A stretch of DNA of 64,000 bases from Siphonodentalium dalli (Eukaryota; Mollusca; Scaphopoda; Gadilida; Siphonodentaliidae): NCBI GenBank assembly GCA_032622095.1, contig CP136066.1, forward strand, positions 6,349,784 to 6,413,783, in the 5' to 3' direction. The notes under the pieces were generated by a model. The model ran no database searches. It was not told the origin of the DNA and saw only the letters and a program-made list of their open reading frames with translations. The position numbers were made by a program, and so were the translations under genes. Positions 22,266 to 33,424 of the stretch are shown piece after piece (within the stretch, counting starts at the first letter, position 1; each line of letters opens with the position of its first letter).

Positions 22266-23952
22266 GTAGGAAAGAAAGAAAATAGACACGTTTAACCCAT
22301 TACTTGATATATGTTATTGGTTATTATACAGCTTATACCTTTATCCCACATATTTTTCAGGTCATCTTAACTTGCCATTGATGTTAAGAGAAATGTTTTA
22401 ATTATATCACTATCACTTAAATTTTTAATTATCAATAAAAAAACAAATTATAAATCAGATGATGTACTCTCAGCTGACAAATGCTAGAAATTCTCCAGTA
22501 CAATTTAACTACAAACAATGGCAGAGAATAAACAATTACTTGCTTTAAATATGATAATTAATTTCTTAAGACATATTGTTGCCCATAACTATTAACTGGT
22601 AAAAAAAATAGACTAGATTTCTAAAGCATACCTGAACAGCATGCGCGCACATGTCTCCATGCATGACACTATGGCACTTCCACCTGTTCCATTTAGGAAA
22701 CAAACTTTGTTGGCTATATTGTCATTTGTCATACAATTGCGTTTGCTATAGATTGAGAAATGTTTTAAAATAGTTTCAGATAATTATTCCGACGTCCCTG
22801 CTGTCGCCCAAATGGGAAAGGTTAAAAATGTTGCGTACTAATGTTTCCCCCAAGGAGAATTAGGTCAATTAGTTTGAACTGCTGAAGTTGAATGGTATAT
22901 GTTCAGGTGACGTCAAACGCAATATAGGCCACTGTTGAAATATACATTTCAAATGGAAAAAGCATTGAGGAATCTATATTTGCATAGTAGCTCTTTATAC
23001 ACATAGTGTAACGGTTCCAAACTTCGTTGAACAAACCGTCCATTGCTAGATGTTTATCCAAACCCTCCAGAAACCAATTTCAATTGTTGATTTAATTTAT
23101 ATATTATGTATACACTTTCATCACTACCCTAGCGCCCAAAGTAAACAAAACTCACCATAATAAACCAATGACTAACCAAGTCCATATCCAGAAATAATAG
23201 ACAGACGAGACTCTTTCTCAGTCATAAGCCGGACCAGTAGAGTAGCGATAACAAACAAGTTCAACCAAAGAAACACTATCAGTTCACAACATTACCAATA
23301 GTGGTGTGAATCTTTGAGTCGACAATACGACAGATATATTCTTCTGTGATAAGTCAATAAAGAGCGTTCCGCCACATTAGTACCAAATGTGGCTGATGTT
23401 TATTCCGTTGATGATCACATATACCCGGTAAGAGTACAATATAATGTCAATCATGTTATAAAGGGTTGTTACCTACAATTAGACAGATTATCAGCGAGGT
23501 CTGGTTGCGTTTATAACCCGGTACCATGATTGTGCCAGAACACGTGTTCACGTAGTTGCTCAATGACTGGTCAAGAGGCGTTTGTCGTGATCACACATAC
23601 CTCGTTAGCATGCGTTGCTTTCACAGTAGATGGATTACTCCCTAGTTTAATTGGTATAGTTGATAATGGTTCTAAGAAGACGTAGATTAGATAGGGGTGT
23701 TTAGTGAATATTCATGTTTTGTTTTTAAATCTATTTTTTCCAACCAGCTAGGAATACATTAAACACAAATGTAATTTATTTATATTTTGCCTAACTATAA
23801 TCGCTGCGTAAATATGTATTTCAGCAGATCTGCAAATAACACGTAGCTAAGGTATGACTTGGTTCTATTTTCATACAGTTAACCAAGCGTGACTAACCAA
23901 GAGAGAACAAATTATTCATGAGCCCATCGCGTCCACACTCTGTCGCAAACGT
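22266..23952. other. No gene seen
   Basis: AT-rich sequence without repeats I could pair or a supported open frame. Confidence 0.5.
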
Positions 23953-23958
23953 CATAAG

Positions 23959-24395
23959 GTTACACTGGTGTAAATAAGGTTCCGAGTGACATCTAGCGAA
24001 TATATAGGAGAGAATAAAATAGACACTGGTCCCTGATTGGTCAATAGCCTTGTGTGCTTTTCACATAAAAAAATCATCACACCTCTTCCCTATGATTTCC
24101 CATAGGTAAAATAACCATTGGCACAGGAATTAACCCTTTGTAGTGAAGTTTGAATTTTTTGGTGTGGTCTAAAATATGACTGTATTTTTTTATGCGGTTC
24201 TGACACTAGTTACGAAAACATAAGATTTAAAGGCGAATTTCCTGCTAGACAGACATGATTTTTTTGTGTAACACGTTTCCCAAAATGTCAATTTTTCAGA
24301 TTTAAAGAAAATTTTGGACCAACATTTATATTGCCAACACTATACGCTAAAACGTTAGCACTGAGGCCTATGGAAAACATTTACACCAGTGTAAC
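23959..24395. mobile_element. MITE-like repeat, copy A (GTTACACTGGTGTAAA termini)
   Basis: This 437 bp repeat has 16-bp terminal inverted repeats GTTACACTGGTGTAAA / TTTACACCAGTGTAAC. The body is non-coding and includes TTAACCCTTTGTAGTG at ~24133. CATAAG precedes it. A second copy in the same orientation starts 904 bp after it ends. Confidence 0.8.
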
Positions 24396-25299
24396 CTAAA
24401 GGGAAAAAATAGCTTTTTATCATTTTTGATTCATGGGAGTAACTTTAAAGCATTTTAATGCATTTTACAGAGCCTGGTCTTTCAGTCCAATGAATATCTC
24501 ATGCTTGATGTGGCTATTCTTGCTGCTGATGTCTTCTTTCACTTACATCAGCCAAAAAAATAGTAAGATTTTTCATAAAAAATTCCAATTATTTAAGGTA
24601 TTTTCAAAATATTTCAAGGTGGTAATAGTCACATGATAATGCAAATAACCCATAACATGGGCATGTCAACGACACATATATCAATTGTTATAAGAACCTA
24701 ATTTAACAAGTATTTTGGATTTTATAGCCAGTGATATACAGATATATATCATAAAAGTGTGTCATTTCCACTGGTGGGTATGGTCATTTGAAGGTTAATA
24801 GCACTAAAACTTGGACACATTTAAGAAAATGCTTCAGCAATTCAAAGAGAGCATATCTTTATTCAACTAATTCAATATACACCCACATCCAGTTATCTTG
24901 GATCACCCTTGCAGACCTGAAAATGTCATATTTTATTCTTCAATGTGCTGATAAAGTCATGCGCTTGATGCTCAGCTGATCAGATCTGGACTCAATGACC
25001 TCACATCACCAGAAGTTCTCTCATGGAAAGAATATTGAACAGTCTTCCATAGCTGATCCAAGTTTGCAACACCAGACCCCTAAAACTGAGTGAAAATGGG
25101 GCCTGAACATGACTGGTGGTGGAAAATTGTGCTTTTTTTATGAATAATTTGTTAAAGAGGATGGGGTTAAATTGTGTGTGATAAATAAAGAACCAGAGAA
25201 GTGATATTGTTTTTGAACACATTTTTTCCATTGATGGGCAATTCTGAAGAAATATAGGAAGTTACAATTATTCCGCGAAAAAGCGGGCTATCGCTTTAA
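24396..25299. other. Spacer between the two directly repeated MITEs
   Basis: 904 bp, AT-rich. Short frames are present but none is recognisable. It is either host DNA between two insertions or the body of a composite element. Confidence 0.5.
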
Positions 25300-25758
25300 G
25301 TTACACTGGTGTAAATAAGGTTCCGAGTGACATCTAGCGGATGCGGGAGGAATATATAGGAGAGAATAAAATAGACACTGGGCCCTGATTGGTCAATAGC
25401 CTTGTGTGCTTTTCACATAAAAAAAAATCATCACACCTCTTCCCTATGATTTCCCATAGGTAAAATAACCATTGGCACAGGAATTAACCCTTTGTAGTGA
25501 AGTTTGAATTTTTTGGTGTGGTCTAAAATATGACTGTATTTTTTTATGCGGTTCTGACACTAGTTACGAAAACATAAGATTTAAAGGCGAATTCCCTGCT
25601 AGACAGACATGATTTTTTTGTGTAAAACGTTTCCCAAAATGTCAATTTTTCAGATTTAAAGAAAATTTTGGACCCAACATTTATAATTTTATATTGCCAA
25701 CACTATACGCTAAAACGTTAGCACTGAGGCCTATGGAAAACATTTACACCAGTGTAAC
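25300..25758. mobile_element. MITE-like repeat, copy B
   Basis: 459 bp, same orientation and termini as copy A. It differs by two short insertions (GATGCGGGAG-type near 25340 and ATTTTATA-type near 25685) and a few bases. It is followed at once by CATAAG, the same hexamer that precedes copy A. Confidence 0.8.
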
Positions 25759-26085
25759 CATAAGGCGAATATCAACATAAATTGATCGTCGCTTGTTTAT
25801 CAGGAGATACACATTCGTATAGGTTGGTGAGTAAATTCGTCCTGTCGCCAAGTTACAAATGATTGTTTTCGCTTATAAAGTTTGTTTTTCTCTCAGTGGA
25901 TTCCGATGGTCTTAAGCAACATTTTGAAGAATCTGCCAGCTGATTAGCTGGCAGCATTGAGGAATTTGAGAAATTGGGGTTAAATCAAAACGGCAGTAAA
26001 AATGGCCTTGCCACAAAGAGATGATTTTTATTGGAAACGAAGCACAACACTAACACAATGATTATGTTCTTATGTGCTATGTTCT

Positions 26086-26600
26086 TTGTGCTATTTTTTC
26101 TTGTGGTATTTCCATACATCCGACGTTTACAAGTAATCTGCTTAATTGCACCCGAAGAACTGCTGAACGTGGTTTTGAACTGATGGACTGGGGTGGAGAT
26201 CGGTCAAACAGTGTTTCCTCCCTATGTTGGGATATAACCAATATATTACATCTCATTTTCACAAACAACGACTGACTATCTTCGCTATAATTGAGTTAAA
26301 CTGCATAAAGGCGAATCTGCTGAACTGCACCTGATGAACTGCTGAATGGGATTTTGAACTACTGAAATATGCCGCAGGTCTGTGGGATGATGTTCCATTC
26401 CCGTCGATTGCGGGTCATTTGCATAACCCACACATGGCTATAGTCCTTAAAATATATATAAGTTAGAAACCGCGTACGGGAGAATCTGCTGAACAGTACA
26501 ATGTATATACCAAATCAACTGCTGAACGAGCTTTTGAACTTCTGAAATGAGTGATTGTCGGTCAAATGGTGTTCCCTCTCTGTAATGGGATATATCTGTG
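26086..26600 (+). repeat. Three degenerate ~175-bp repeats
   Basis: AATCTGCTGAACTGCAC... / ...AACTGCTGAACG-TTTTGAACT...GGTCAAA-GTGTTCCCTC recurs near 26135, 26312 and 26483. Confidence 0.6.
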
Positions 26601-26744
26601 GCAAATACACCGATAAATGCATGCTACTCCATTATCATCACCATCAGATACTATCACATATACACCAGGAGATTATGTGTATTCTATGGAACGCCATAGC
26701 TGCCTTATGTGGTTATCATCCATACTATGATGTCCTACCTGTAT

Positions 26745-28295
26745 ACGTAGTCCATTTACCTTTATATGACGCCCATTCACCTTTATATGGTATGCAAATT
26801 TATTTATATAGTGTCCATTCACCTTTATATGGTGTCTGTTTCACCTTTAAATTGTGTACACATGTCTATATATATATGGTGTCCATTTACCTTTATGGTG
26901 ATAAGCACTGTGCTTTATATGATGTGTTCTACCTTTGTGTGTATCCAATCACCTTTATGTGGTGTGCCAGTACTTTTATATAGTGTCCATTCACCTTTAT
27001 GTTGTGTCCATTTGCCTTTCTATTGTATCCATTCACCTTTGTGATGATGAGCACTGCTCTTTATATGATGTACATTAACATTTATATGGTGCCCATTTAT
27101 CTTTATGTGGTGTCCATTCACCTTTTTATGATGTGGATTTACCTTTATATGGTGTCCATTCACCTTCATATATTATACATTCACGTTTAGTGTCCATTTG
27201 CATTTATGTGGTGTCCATTCACCTCTCTATATGGTGTCCATTCACCTTTATATTCACCTTTATGGTGAGTGATGTGCATTCACCTTTATATGGTGTACAT
27301 TCACCTTTATATGTTGTCCATTTACATGATGTCCGTTTGCCTTTGTATGGTGTTCATTTACATATATATTGTATACATTCGCCTTTGTATAGTGTTCATT
27401 TATATGTATATGGTGTCCATTCACTTTCATATGATGTTCATTGACTTGTGTGTGTTGACCTTTAAATGGTGTCCCATTTGCTGACCATTGACCTGTATAT
27501 GGTGTCCATTCACCTGTATATGGTGCCAATTCACCTTTATATGTGAATGATGGACTCTGTTATTGGTATATCTAACTGTGCACTCACCTTGCTAATGTGT
27601 CGATTTACCTTATATGGTATCCATTCAATGTATATTACGTGTAATTACTAGAGATGTGGTTTGACCTTTGTATGATGTCCATTCACCTTTATTTTGTGTG
27701 CACTTGCACCTGTCTATCTGTATGGTGTCCATTTCCATTTGTATGATGCAATTTTACCTTTATATGGTGGCCAATCACCTTTTGCTGTTGACTACTGTTC
27801 TTTGTATGATGTGCGCACGACTTGATATGATGTATATACGACGTCTGTATGCCGTGGTAGATCATCAAAATTGTGAATGGACACCATATAAAGACATTTG
27901 CACACCATATAACGGTGAATTGGCGCCATATATTTGCTCGGCATATAAATTTATTTGTGTACCATGATTCCAAATCCTATAAAGAAAGATGAATGGAGAC
28001 CATATAAAGGTGGAAACACATCACATAGAGACGTACACGTATGCACATCATATAACGTCGTATGAACAGCATGTATATAACAGTGATCATCATCATAAAG
28101 GTGAACGTGCACCATATAAATGTAAAAGCACATCATATAAATTTAAATGGACACCATATAAATGGTAATACACACAATATAACGAACAATGCTCGTTACC
28201 ACAAAGGTGGGTGGAAACCATATAAAGCCATAAATGCTTTTCGCACCATATACAAAGGTGAATGGACAACATATAAAGATTGATTGATAACAACC
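26745..28295. repeat. Degenerate 21-27 bp minisatellite that inverts in the middle
   Basis: From 26745 to about 27790 the plus strand repeats TATGGTGTCCATTCACCTTT with variation. From about 27870 to 28295 the same motif runs on the other strand (AATGGACACCATATAAAGG). The switch point lies around 27800-27870. Several frames on both strands stay open because the unit is often a multiple of three and lacks stops. The predicted peptides (VHSPLYG repeats) are not taken as proteins. Confidence 0.85.
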
Positions 28296-28528
28296 ACATA
28301 CAGGTAAGGCCGCTATGATATTCCAAAAATATAAATAAAACAATAATCTACCATGTATTCACATCGTGGAAATATATATAGTCTTGGTGATAATTTGTCA
28401 TTTGACTCAACATGCATCCGGATGCATGATATTGGTTGCATTACAAACCAGTCTACAATACTTGTGTCAAGTAATGTATCTTGAAGCATAACTATATCGC
28501 CTTTGCACGATTTATAATACTTATAGAA

Positions 28529-28571
28529 AACTTAATCAGATTTCGCAAAGCGAAATCTGAAAGTTTTCATG
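28529..28571. repeat. Short hairpin
   Basis: CAGATTTCGC-AAA-GCGAAATCTG within a wider GAAAACTT...AAGTTTTC pairing. Confidence 0.8.
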
Positions 28572-28719
28572 ACGGTAACGCGCATAAGATCCGTATACCT
28601 ATGAAGCTGTATTATTGTGTTCTATATATAGTTCACGTTACCTGAGAATAGTATCAGAGCACGCGCTTAACGTAACGTAAAGTGACGCTCTCTTAAATGA
28701 AATGCGCAATAAAAACGAT

Positions 28720-28893
28720 TTTCCTATTGGTCAGATTGTCTATCTTAACCAATCAGATTTGACGTTGCATAGACATTACAGTTGCTAAGCCTTGTAGTTC
28801 AAATACAGAACTCACCACCTCGGCGTTAGTATTTCCACAAATTACCTATTATCACACAACAAAAGGATGAGATGAAAACTATATACATAGAAG
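28720..28893 (+). promoter_or_regulatory. Candidate promoter and non-coding or short first exon
   Basis: An inverted CCAAT box (ATTGG, 28726-28730) and a direct one (AACCAATCAG, CCAAT at 28749-28753) are followed by TTTGACGTTGC, a CRE-like half site. About 140 bp downstream is AAG|GTGAGT (28891-28899), a perfect consensus 5' splice donor. Two ATGs precede it (one short uORF; one reading MKTIYIE into the donor). No second exon is identified. This is the most host-like transcription start in the first half of the window, but is inference from motifs alone. Confidence 0.35.
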
Positions 28894-28899
28894 GTGAGT

Positions 28900-29969
28900 G
28901 ATCTAAATAAAAAATTGTATTTCATATATTGTTTCGGACCGAAAAATGTCATCAAAACACTTCTTTTACTGTGATTTGATACTTCCGTGGTTTGAGTCTG
29001 ACTTCAAGTTGGTCAAGTTTGTGTTTGAAACTGACAGTTTCAAACTCTGAGTCTTTGTTATTGCCGTTCATGAATGATTAACTGAAAGTTAACTTGGCAA
29101 GATAACTAGATCATAGGTGCCATCAACTGAATGAATTTAATCGCAAAAATGCGTCTAATTTATCAATTCTCAGCAGTCTATGTTCCAACTCCAAAGCTTA
29201 ACAACAGTTGTCATTAGCGAAGACCGGAAAAAATAATCAAAACACATTTCCGGTTATTCCAACAAGGTGAGGGACAAGGTCGGGACAATTCTCAAAACAA
29301 AAATTAAAATCCTTGAAATTGAAATGAAATTAGGCTTCATCTGGGACGTGAGGAATTATTCTGACTTCGTCTTTTCAACGTGGATTTAGCGGGCGTTAGT
29401 TCAAAATTATCTGATTCTAATTAATGCCGTGAATCGTGATCACATCACAGGTTTTGGTAGTTTTATAAACCTTTTTCATGAGAATGATGTGACCCTGGTT
29501 GTAAATAAATGACCAGGTTTCTAACTAGCAAACCGGAAGTAGATCAAATATTCAGTGAGGAAATTGGAATTTCTTTCGTTGTAATACTATTTACTCTATC
29601 GACGTTAATTAACCGTCGCGCGTTCATATACATATAATTAACACTATCTTTACTTACAGTGTTCGTCTTACTAAAGATTCTTCCAACTATTAGAAAGAAA
29701 GAACAGTTTTTTGCAACCGTTTACGGTCATGTTTCTGTCGGTTGAGCACCCGCGTGACACCAGAACTTAGTTCCGGTTAAATTGGGACACACTAATAGTT
29801 GTAGTCCGAGCCCGAGTCCGAGTCCAGTAAAATGTGTCCGTGGTCAGACAGCTTGGGGAGGTGCGGTCGGTGTTTTTTATTATTTTTTTTTAAGATTGGG
29901 GATCTGGTACATACAGGTATAGTGTGTTCAATAGTGCATGCCCCATCTCGTTTGGATCACTGGAGAGGT
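28900..29969. other. No gene seen
   Basis: Contains a 23-bp palindrome GTTTGAAACTG-A-CAGTTTCAAAC region at 29023-29045 but no supported gene. If the donor at 28893 is real, this would be intron. Confidence 0.5.
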
Positions 29970-30027
29970 GCGGTCGGGAGCGGGCGGGAGCGGGCGGGAG
30001 CGGTCGGGTGCGTTCGGGTGCGGTCGG
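29970..30027 (+). repeat. G-rich 9-10 bp minisatellite
   Basis: Repeats of GCGGTCGGG / GCGGGCGGGA. Dense GGG runs could form a G-quadruplex on the plus strand. Confidence 0.75.
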
Positions 30028-30031
30028 CTTT

Positions 30032-30912
30032 TACACCCTAAATCTAGTTGGATGAACGTTCTATACAACTCGTTGGGTGTGAATTTGTTGTGTACTTATT
30101 ATCCAACAGTTTAGTACGATGTACACAACTGATTGCGTGAACTGTCTTATGTGGTATTACTTTCATACCACGTTGGATAAAACTGCCACGTGACCGGGTC
30201 ATCCAATAGCAGCGCGTTTCCGGTGCGGCGAGCATGCGAGTTTTTGGCTCCAAATATTTCATAACAAGATGGACGACTGCGTGAACAAACTCCTGAGCGA
30301 CTGGAAAATGGGTCAAGACGCCGTGGATAGCTTTGCCGGTATAGTATACCTTTGTTATAATTATTATGTGTACGATACACTGATTATGTAGGCTTTATGT
30401 ATTCAGTGTATATTTATTTATATTTGCCAAATTTTGAAGATTACAAATTTACACAACTGCTGACGGCACTAATTTGACTAAAGTAGTACACTCATAAACT
30501 CAACACATAAAGCCTACATAATCAGTGTATCGTACAAAGATTAATTATAACAAAGGTATACTATACCGGCAAAGTTATCCACGACATCTTGCCCCATTTT
30601 ACTTTCCAATCAACGTTGGGTAAACTTTCCAATCAACAAATATCATCCAACTCTACCCAACGCCCAACAGTTCAATAAACGTAGATATGTTCTGTGGGCA
30701 ATTAACGTTGATTGAGTGTTGTGTGAAATTTCATCCAACACGTTGTATAATTAACATACAACTGTTGGTAGTAAATATATATGCAACGTTGTGTAAAAGT
30801 GTATCCAACAAAATTGTCAAGCAACTGTTCATACAACGTAGATAGGTGCTGTGGGCATACAACGGTTGATTGACTGTTGGATAACTTCTTATCCAACTAG
30901 ATTTAGGGTGTA
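30032..30912. mobile_element. 881-bp TIR element with ATCCAAC subterminal repeats
   Basis: Terminal inverted repeats TACACCCTAAATCTAGTTGG (30032) and its complement (ending 30912) match over 22 bp. Both ends carry many GTTGGAT/ATCCAAC words, and TA can be read as the flanking dinucleotide. Inside, ~100 bp arms (about 30298-30415 and 30509-30605) form a second inverted repeat around a central AT-rich loop. No transposase is present. It carries the exon-like segment described separately. Confidence 0.8.
30269..30338 (+). CDS. Candidate first coding exon inside the TIR element
   Basis: ATG at 30269 opens 23 codons (MDDCVNKLLSDWKMGQDAVD then SFA) that run to G|GTATAG, a plausible 5' splice donor. 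Upstream are CCACGTGACC (E-box, ~30185), CATCCAATAG (CCAAT, ~30202), TTTCCGG (ETS-like, ~30216) and AACAAGATGG over the start codon (YY1/Kozak-like). The peptide's helix-tryptophan pattern recalls the start of a SAM-like domain, but it is too short to assign. A mutated inverted copy of its second half lies at 30557-30605. It may be a captured gene start or the 5' end of an autonomous relative. Confidence 0.3.
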
Positions 30913-31494
30913 GAAGGACAAGATAATTTGCAACATCGTGATATTTGAAATCAATCAAACAAATCAATCACAGAACAATAAAAATGTTGACCCTTTTTGC
31001 CTCAGTATATGCTGCGTGAATGGCTTCATATAAACAATGACAAATTATCATTGCTTATAACAATATCCAATGCAAGACAAATAAATATATAGATAGAACG
31101 ACACAAGTGTGTGAACTGGTTAACGTTATTGCACGAGTTTGTTGCGACGCGATGGTAAAACGAGAACATCTGTGTTGTTCTATGTTTATTGCACACTCTG
31201 AAGATTGCTGCTTGTAACATACTAACATTTAGGTCGATATTGTTGTATTTAATTGAACAAACATGTGCTTAATGTAGACTATACCCCACAATTTAGCGAA
31301 GACATTTTCTGTTAAAGTTGACGTCGCCAGTGACGTTGTTGACGTAATAGGTTTGTATTGTTCAAGAACAATACACATTTTTTTATTGAACGTTTCAATT
31401 CTTCTGTATTTTGCTGTATTTCGCACAAATAAGCAATTGGGTGTGCAATAAATACCAAGTTCTCGAAGACTAGTGCATGACAGTGATTAGTTCC
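30913..31494. other. No gene seen
   Basis: AT-rich spacer; only short chance frames. Confidence 0.5.
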
Positions 31495-31866
31495 GCTTTA
31501 ATGGCTCGGTATATAATGGCTCGGTATATAATGGCTCGTATATAATGGCTCTGGCTCGGTATATAATGGCTCGGTATTTAATGGCTCGGTATATAATGGC
31601 TCGGTATATAATCGCTCGGTATATAATGGCTCGGTATATAATGGCTCGGTATATAATGGCTCGGTATATAATGTCTCGGTATATAATGGCTCGGTATTTA
31701 ATGGCTCGGTATATAATGGCTCGGTATATAATGGCTCGGTATTTAATGGCTCGGTATATAATGGCTCGGTATTTAATGGCTCGGTATATAATGGCTCGGT
31801 ATATAATGGCTCGGTATATAATGGCTCTATATAATGGCTCGGTATATAATGGCTCGGTATATAATG
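31495..31866. repeat. 15-bp minisatellite, ~24 copies
   Basis: Unit ATGGCTCGGTATATA, with a few variants (ATTTA for ATATA; one truncated unit near 31540 and one near 31828). Because 15 is a multiple of three and the unit lacks stops in several frames, both strands show long open frames (MARYI and TEPLY repeats). I regard these as artefacts of the repeat. Confidence 0.95.
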
Positions 31867-32445
31867 AATTTGTGGCTTCCGAGTGGTTGTGGTAAAAATT
31901 TCGATGCAAATACCATCCAATGCGCATATTAATCTGAATATTTCATAATCGCAGGTCTTTGATATTGAAAAGCATGTGCCGCATACCGAAAATAATCCGT
32001 AGCACATTGTTCAGACTCACAAAGAATTTCCAGGCAAATTTGTTACTATACGTAGCGTATTTAACGCCGGTTTTTGTTTTACTTCACTTCGCCAACTTTG
32101 ACTCACAAGTCCCAGCAAATAAACACCCCTAATCAGTAGAGAGATAATAAATACAAAACCAACAAATAAAATTAGGTATGGCAATACATATTCAGAAAAT
32201 GAACAATTAATCATATAAAAGCATACAAAGAGCAATAAATTATATGAAAGTTAATATCCAACATGCATGGGCTAGCCAGTGACCTTGTTCTCGCATTACT
32301 ATTGCCGCTCTGTCTGAATTAATCCGCTGAATCACATATACGATCATCAATACATATTGAATGCAGTGTGAGGACAGTGTCAAGTTATGATACAGATTGT
32401 ATAATTTGACGTAACAGTGCAGGATGAAATGTTCATCGCCCTCAA
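31867..32445. other. No supported gene
   Basis: Between the two minisatellites. A 72-codon minus-strand frame at 32017-32235 has a hydrophobic stretch but no recognised family. Confidence 0.5.
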
Positions 32446-33056
32446 TGATACTGTTTACCGTAACGAGGTGTATGATACTGTTTACCGTAACGAGGTGTAT
32501 GATACTGTTTACCGTAACGAGGTGTATGATACTGTTTACCGTAACGAGGTGTATGATACTGTTTACCGTTACGAGGTGTATGATACTGTTTACCGTAACG
32601 AGGTGTATGATACTGTTTACCGTAACGAGGTGTATGATACTGTTTACCGTAACGATGTGTATGCTACTGTTTACCGTAACGAGGTGTATGATACTGTTTA
32701 CCGTAACGAGGTGTATGATACTGTTTACCGTAACGAGGTGTATGATAATGTTTACCGTAACGAGGTGTATGATACTGTTTACCGTAACGAGGTGTATACT
32801 GCTGTTTACCGTAACGAGGTGTATGATACTGTTTACCGTAACGAGGTGTATGATACTGTTTACCGTAACGAGGTGTATGATACTGTTTACCGTAACGAGG
32901 TGTATGATACTGTTTACCGTAACGAGGTGTATGATACTGTTTACCGTAACGAGGTGTATGATACTGTTTACCGTAACGAGGTGCATGATACTGTTTATCG
33001 TAACGAGGTGTGTGATACTGTTTACCGTAACGAGGTGTGTGATACTGTTTACCGTA
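32446..33056. repeat. 27-bp minisatellite, ~22 copies
   Basis: Unit about TACTGTTTACCGTAACGAGG plus TGTATGA. Copies are highly alike, with isolated substitutions (for example GATGTG at 32653, TACTGCT at 32808, TTATCG at 32996). Two plus frames and two minus frames run open through it (DTVYRNEVY, ILFTVTRCM, IHLVTVNSI, YGKQYHTPR repeats). The equal openness of several frames argues against any one being protein. Confidence 0.95.
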
Positions 33057-33174
33057 AATGTCTATATAACAATGGCAGACAGACATTCGCAAATTTCTAT
33101 ATTTATTATAATTATTTCACAACTGACTGTGTACTCCACCACTATGATCACTGCCAAGCGGAAACTATTTTAAA

Positions 33175-33420
33175 CACCATCAATTGGAATGTATATTAAC
33201 TTACCCACACGAGCGGTAGCTATATTATAATAAACACCATCAACTCCGAAGTATATTAACTTACGCCTCACGAGCGGTAACTCTATTATAATAAACACCA
33301 CCAACTCCGAAGTTTGCACCTGACGTCCGGTAACTATATTGTAAACACCATCAATTCAAATGTATATTATCTTTCACCTGACGTCCGGTAACTCTATTAT
33401 AATAAACATCATCAACTCAA
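33175..33420 (+). repeat. 58-bp satellite, left part (~4 copies)
   Basis: Units of AACACCATCAA(C/T)TC...TATATTAACTTACGCCTCACGAGCGGTAACTC-type, here partly ATAATA-expanded. The same satellite continues after the LINE at 36190, so the LINE split it. Confidence 0.85.
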
Positions 33421-33424
33421 AAAA

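Noticed and set aside
24396-25299. Interior of the paired MITEs as an LTR-retroelement body
   Set aside because: No gag/pol motif, primer-binding site or polypurine tract was seen, and the repeats have inverted GTTACAC...GTGTAAC ends, not TG...CA.
26555-27529. Frames with VHSPLYG/VSIHLYM repeats, resembling a repetitive secreted protein
   Set aside because: They follow the degenerate minisatellite, switch frame repeatedly and occur on both strands.
28529-28571. Hairpin as a histone 3' stem-loop
   Set aside because: It lacks the 6-bp stem/4-nt loop consensus, and no histone gene is nearby.
31487-32007. 146-169 codon frames of TEPLY/RAIIY repeats
   Set aside because: Produced by the 15-bp minisatellite in all stop-free frames.
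32017-32235. 72-codon frame with a hydrophobic segment
   Set aside because: AT-rich codons give hydrophobic residues by chance; there is no context or family.
32240-33199. Long open frames (249-260 codons) on both strands
   Set aside because: They arise from a 27-bp repeat without stops; four frames are equally open and no frame shows preferential conservation.
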